DNA of 64,000 nucleotides from Neobittarella massiliensis (ex Bilen et al. 2018) (lineage in GTDB: Bacteria; Bacillota; Clostridia; Oscillospirales; Ruminococcaceae), in contig NZ_OKQO01000006.1 in assembly GCF_900289145.1 (NCBI RefSeq), forward strand, positions 62,001-126,000, in the 5' to 3' direction. A program made the translations under genes and the position numbers. Within the stretch, counting starts at the first letter, position 1. The number at the start of each line of letters is the position of its first letter. Shown piece after piece: positions 63,720-64,000 of the stretch. The notes under the pieces are model-generated. The model saw nothing but the letters and a program-made list of their open reading frames with translations, was not told the DNA's origin and made no database searches.

Positions 63720-64000
63720 TCAAATTTCCTCAAAAGCAAACATAGCTTCCTTTGGAAGTTTGTCATTGTCACAGCCCAGCAGATATTGGATCACCTTTCT
63801 GGCATAGAAATTTGAAATAGTGGTGTCCCAATCGGCCAGCCGAAGGATCTCTGCTGTGCTGGTTTCAAAATCCAACGAAATTTCACCCCACTCGCCGTCG
63901 CAGTCTGCCTGATATTCGTAGACTGCTGCGGCGATTTTCTTTTTTCTCTTGGTTTTGGCTTTCTGCTTGATGCGAACCGCCCGGACAGCTCCCTCGGCAG
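63720..64000 (-). CDS. Unknown protein, C-terminal part
   Basis: A frame open from the window edge to a TGA at 63720-63722 encodes at least 93 residues: VRAVRIKQKAKTKRKKKIAA (basic) then YEYQADCDGEWGEISLDFET and KVIQYLLGCDNDKLPKEAM. The start lies beyond the window. The basic stretch followed by an acidic, tryptophan-containing part resembles small proteins of mobile elements, but I do not recognise the family. Confidence 0.55.
   Translation of the reverse strand, partial: AEGAVRAVRIKQKAKTKRKKKIAAAVYEYQADCDGEWGEISLDFETSTAEILRLADWDTTISNFYARKVIQYLLGCDNDKLPKEAMFAFEEI

Noticed and set aside
52440-64000. A complete integrative conjugative element
   Set aside because: No integrase, relaxase, type IV secretion or partition gene is visible inside the window; only the left part of an island can be supported.

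Overview
The window looks like chromosome from a G+C-rich, Gram-positive anaerobe of the Clostridia, most plausibly Oscillospirales/Ruminococcaceae. The evidence is strong AGGAGG-type ribosome sites, frequent TTG/GTG starts, a T-box leader on a hisS-aspS pair, an mreBCD/PBP2/MinD cluster, DUF3048 and GAGIGGG-type surface proteins, and an ECF S component. The species call is inference. No rRNA, tRNA, CRISPR array, transposase or integrase was seen.

Layout. 1-9530: tail of a SIS-domain gene, a G5/3D cell-wall protein, a lone LolD/MacB-type ATPase, a DUF3048 lipoprotein, a NatAB-type exporter and a 1051-residue surface protein. 9775-14520: a PAP2 phosphatase, a decayed short-chain dehydrogenase, a GNAT acetyltransferase, an iron-type alcohol dehydrogenase, then about 0.9 kb without intact genes. 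14519-18075: hisS-aspS (minus strand) behind a T-box leader. 18123-24431: mgsA-like, minD, PBP2, mreD, mreC, mreB (minus strand), the cell-shape cluster without minC, minE or rodA. 24476-29061: maf, dut, U32 peptidase, zapA and an M14 peptidase. 29159-33388: a Nudix hydrolase, two exported proteins of unknown role, a RidA protein and a PatB-type aminotransferase. 33586-37157: four tandem deoD genes in A-B-A-B order from one promoter, followed by three copies of a structured repeat. 37264-39603: a DUF606 transporter pair, a zinc-ribbon membrane protein and an ASCH protein. 39973-47037: serC-serA, an SDR, pdxK with an ECF S component, trmL and degV. 47106-51219: pgk, tpiA and gpmI with terminator-like hairpins between them. 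51323-52315: a nucleoside hydrolase.

From about 52440 to the end the base composition drops to A+T-rich and codon use changes, so this is probably a horizontally acquired island that continues past the window. It holds a DUF6061-type small gene and a compact metal/metallophore uptake module: an AraC regulator divergent from two exporter-fold ABC half-transporters of the yersiniabactin-importer type, a complete five-gene nickel/peptide-type ABC importer, and a DtxR/MntR-type regulator. A DfsB/ClbS-like protein and a truncated unknown gene follow. No metallophore biosynthesis gene is visible, so it may scavenge a metal complex made elsewhere.

The most notable points are: a methylglyoxal-synthase homologue whose catalytic aspartate and neighbouring residues are replaced; the duplicated two-gene deoD cassette in which the A type carries Lys where Escherichia coli has Arg217; the triplicated structured repeat just after it; the overlapping GAC/CAC specifier of the T-box; and the metal-uptake island.
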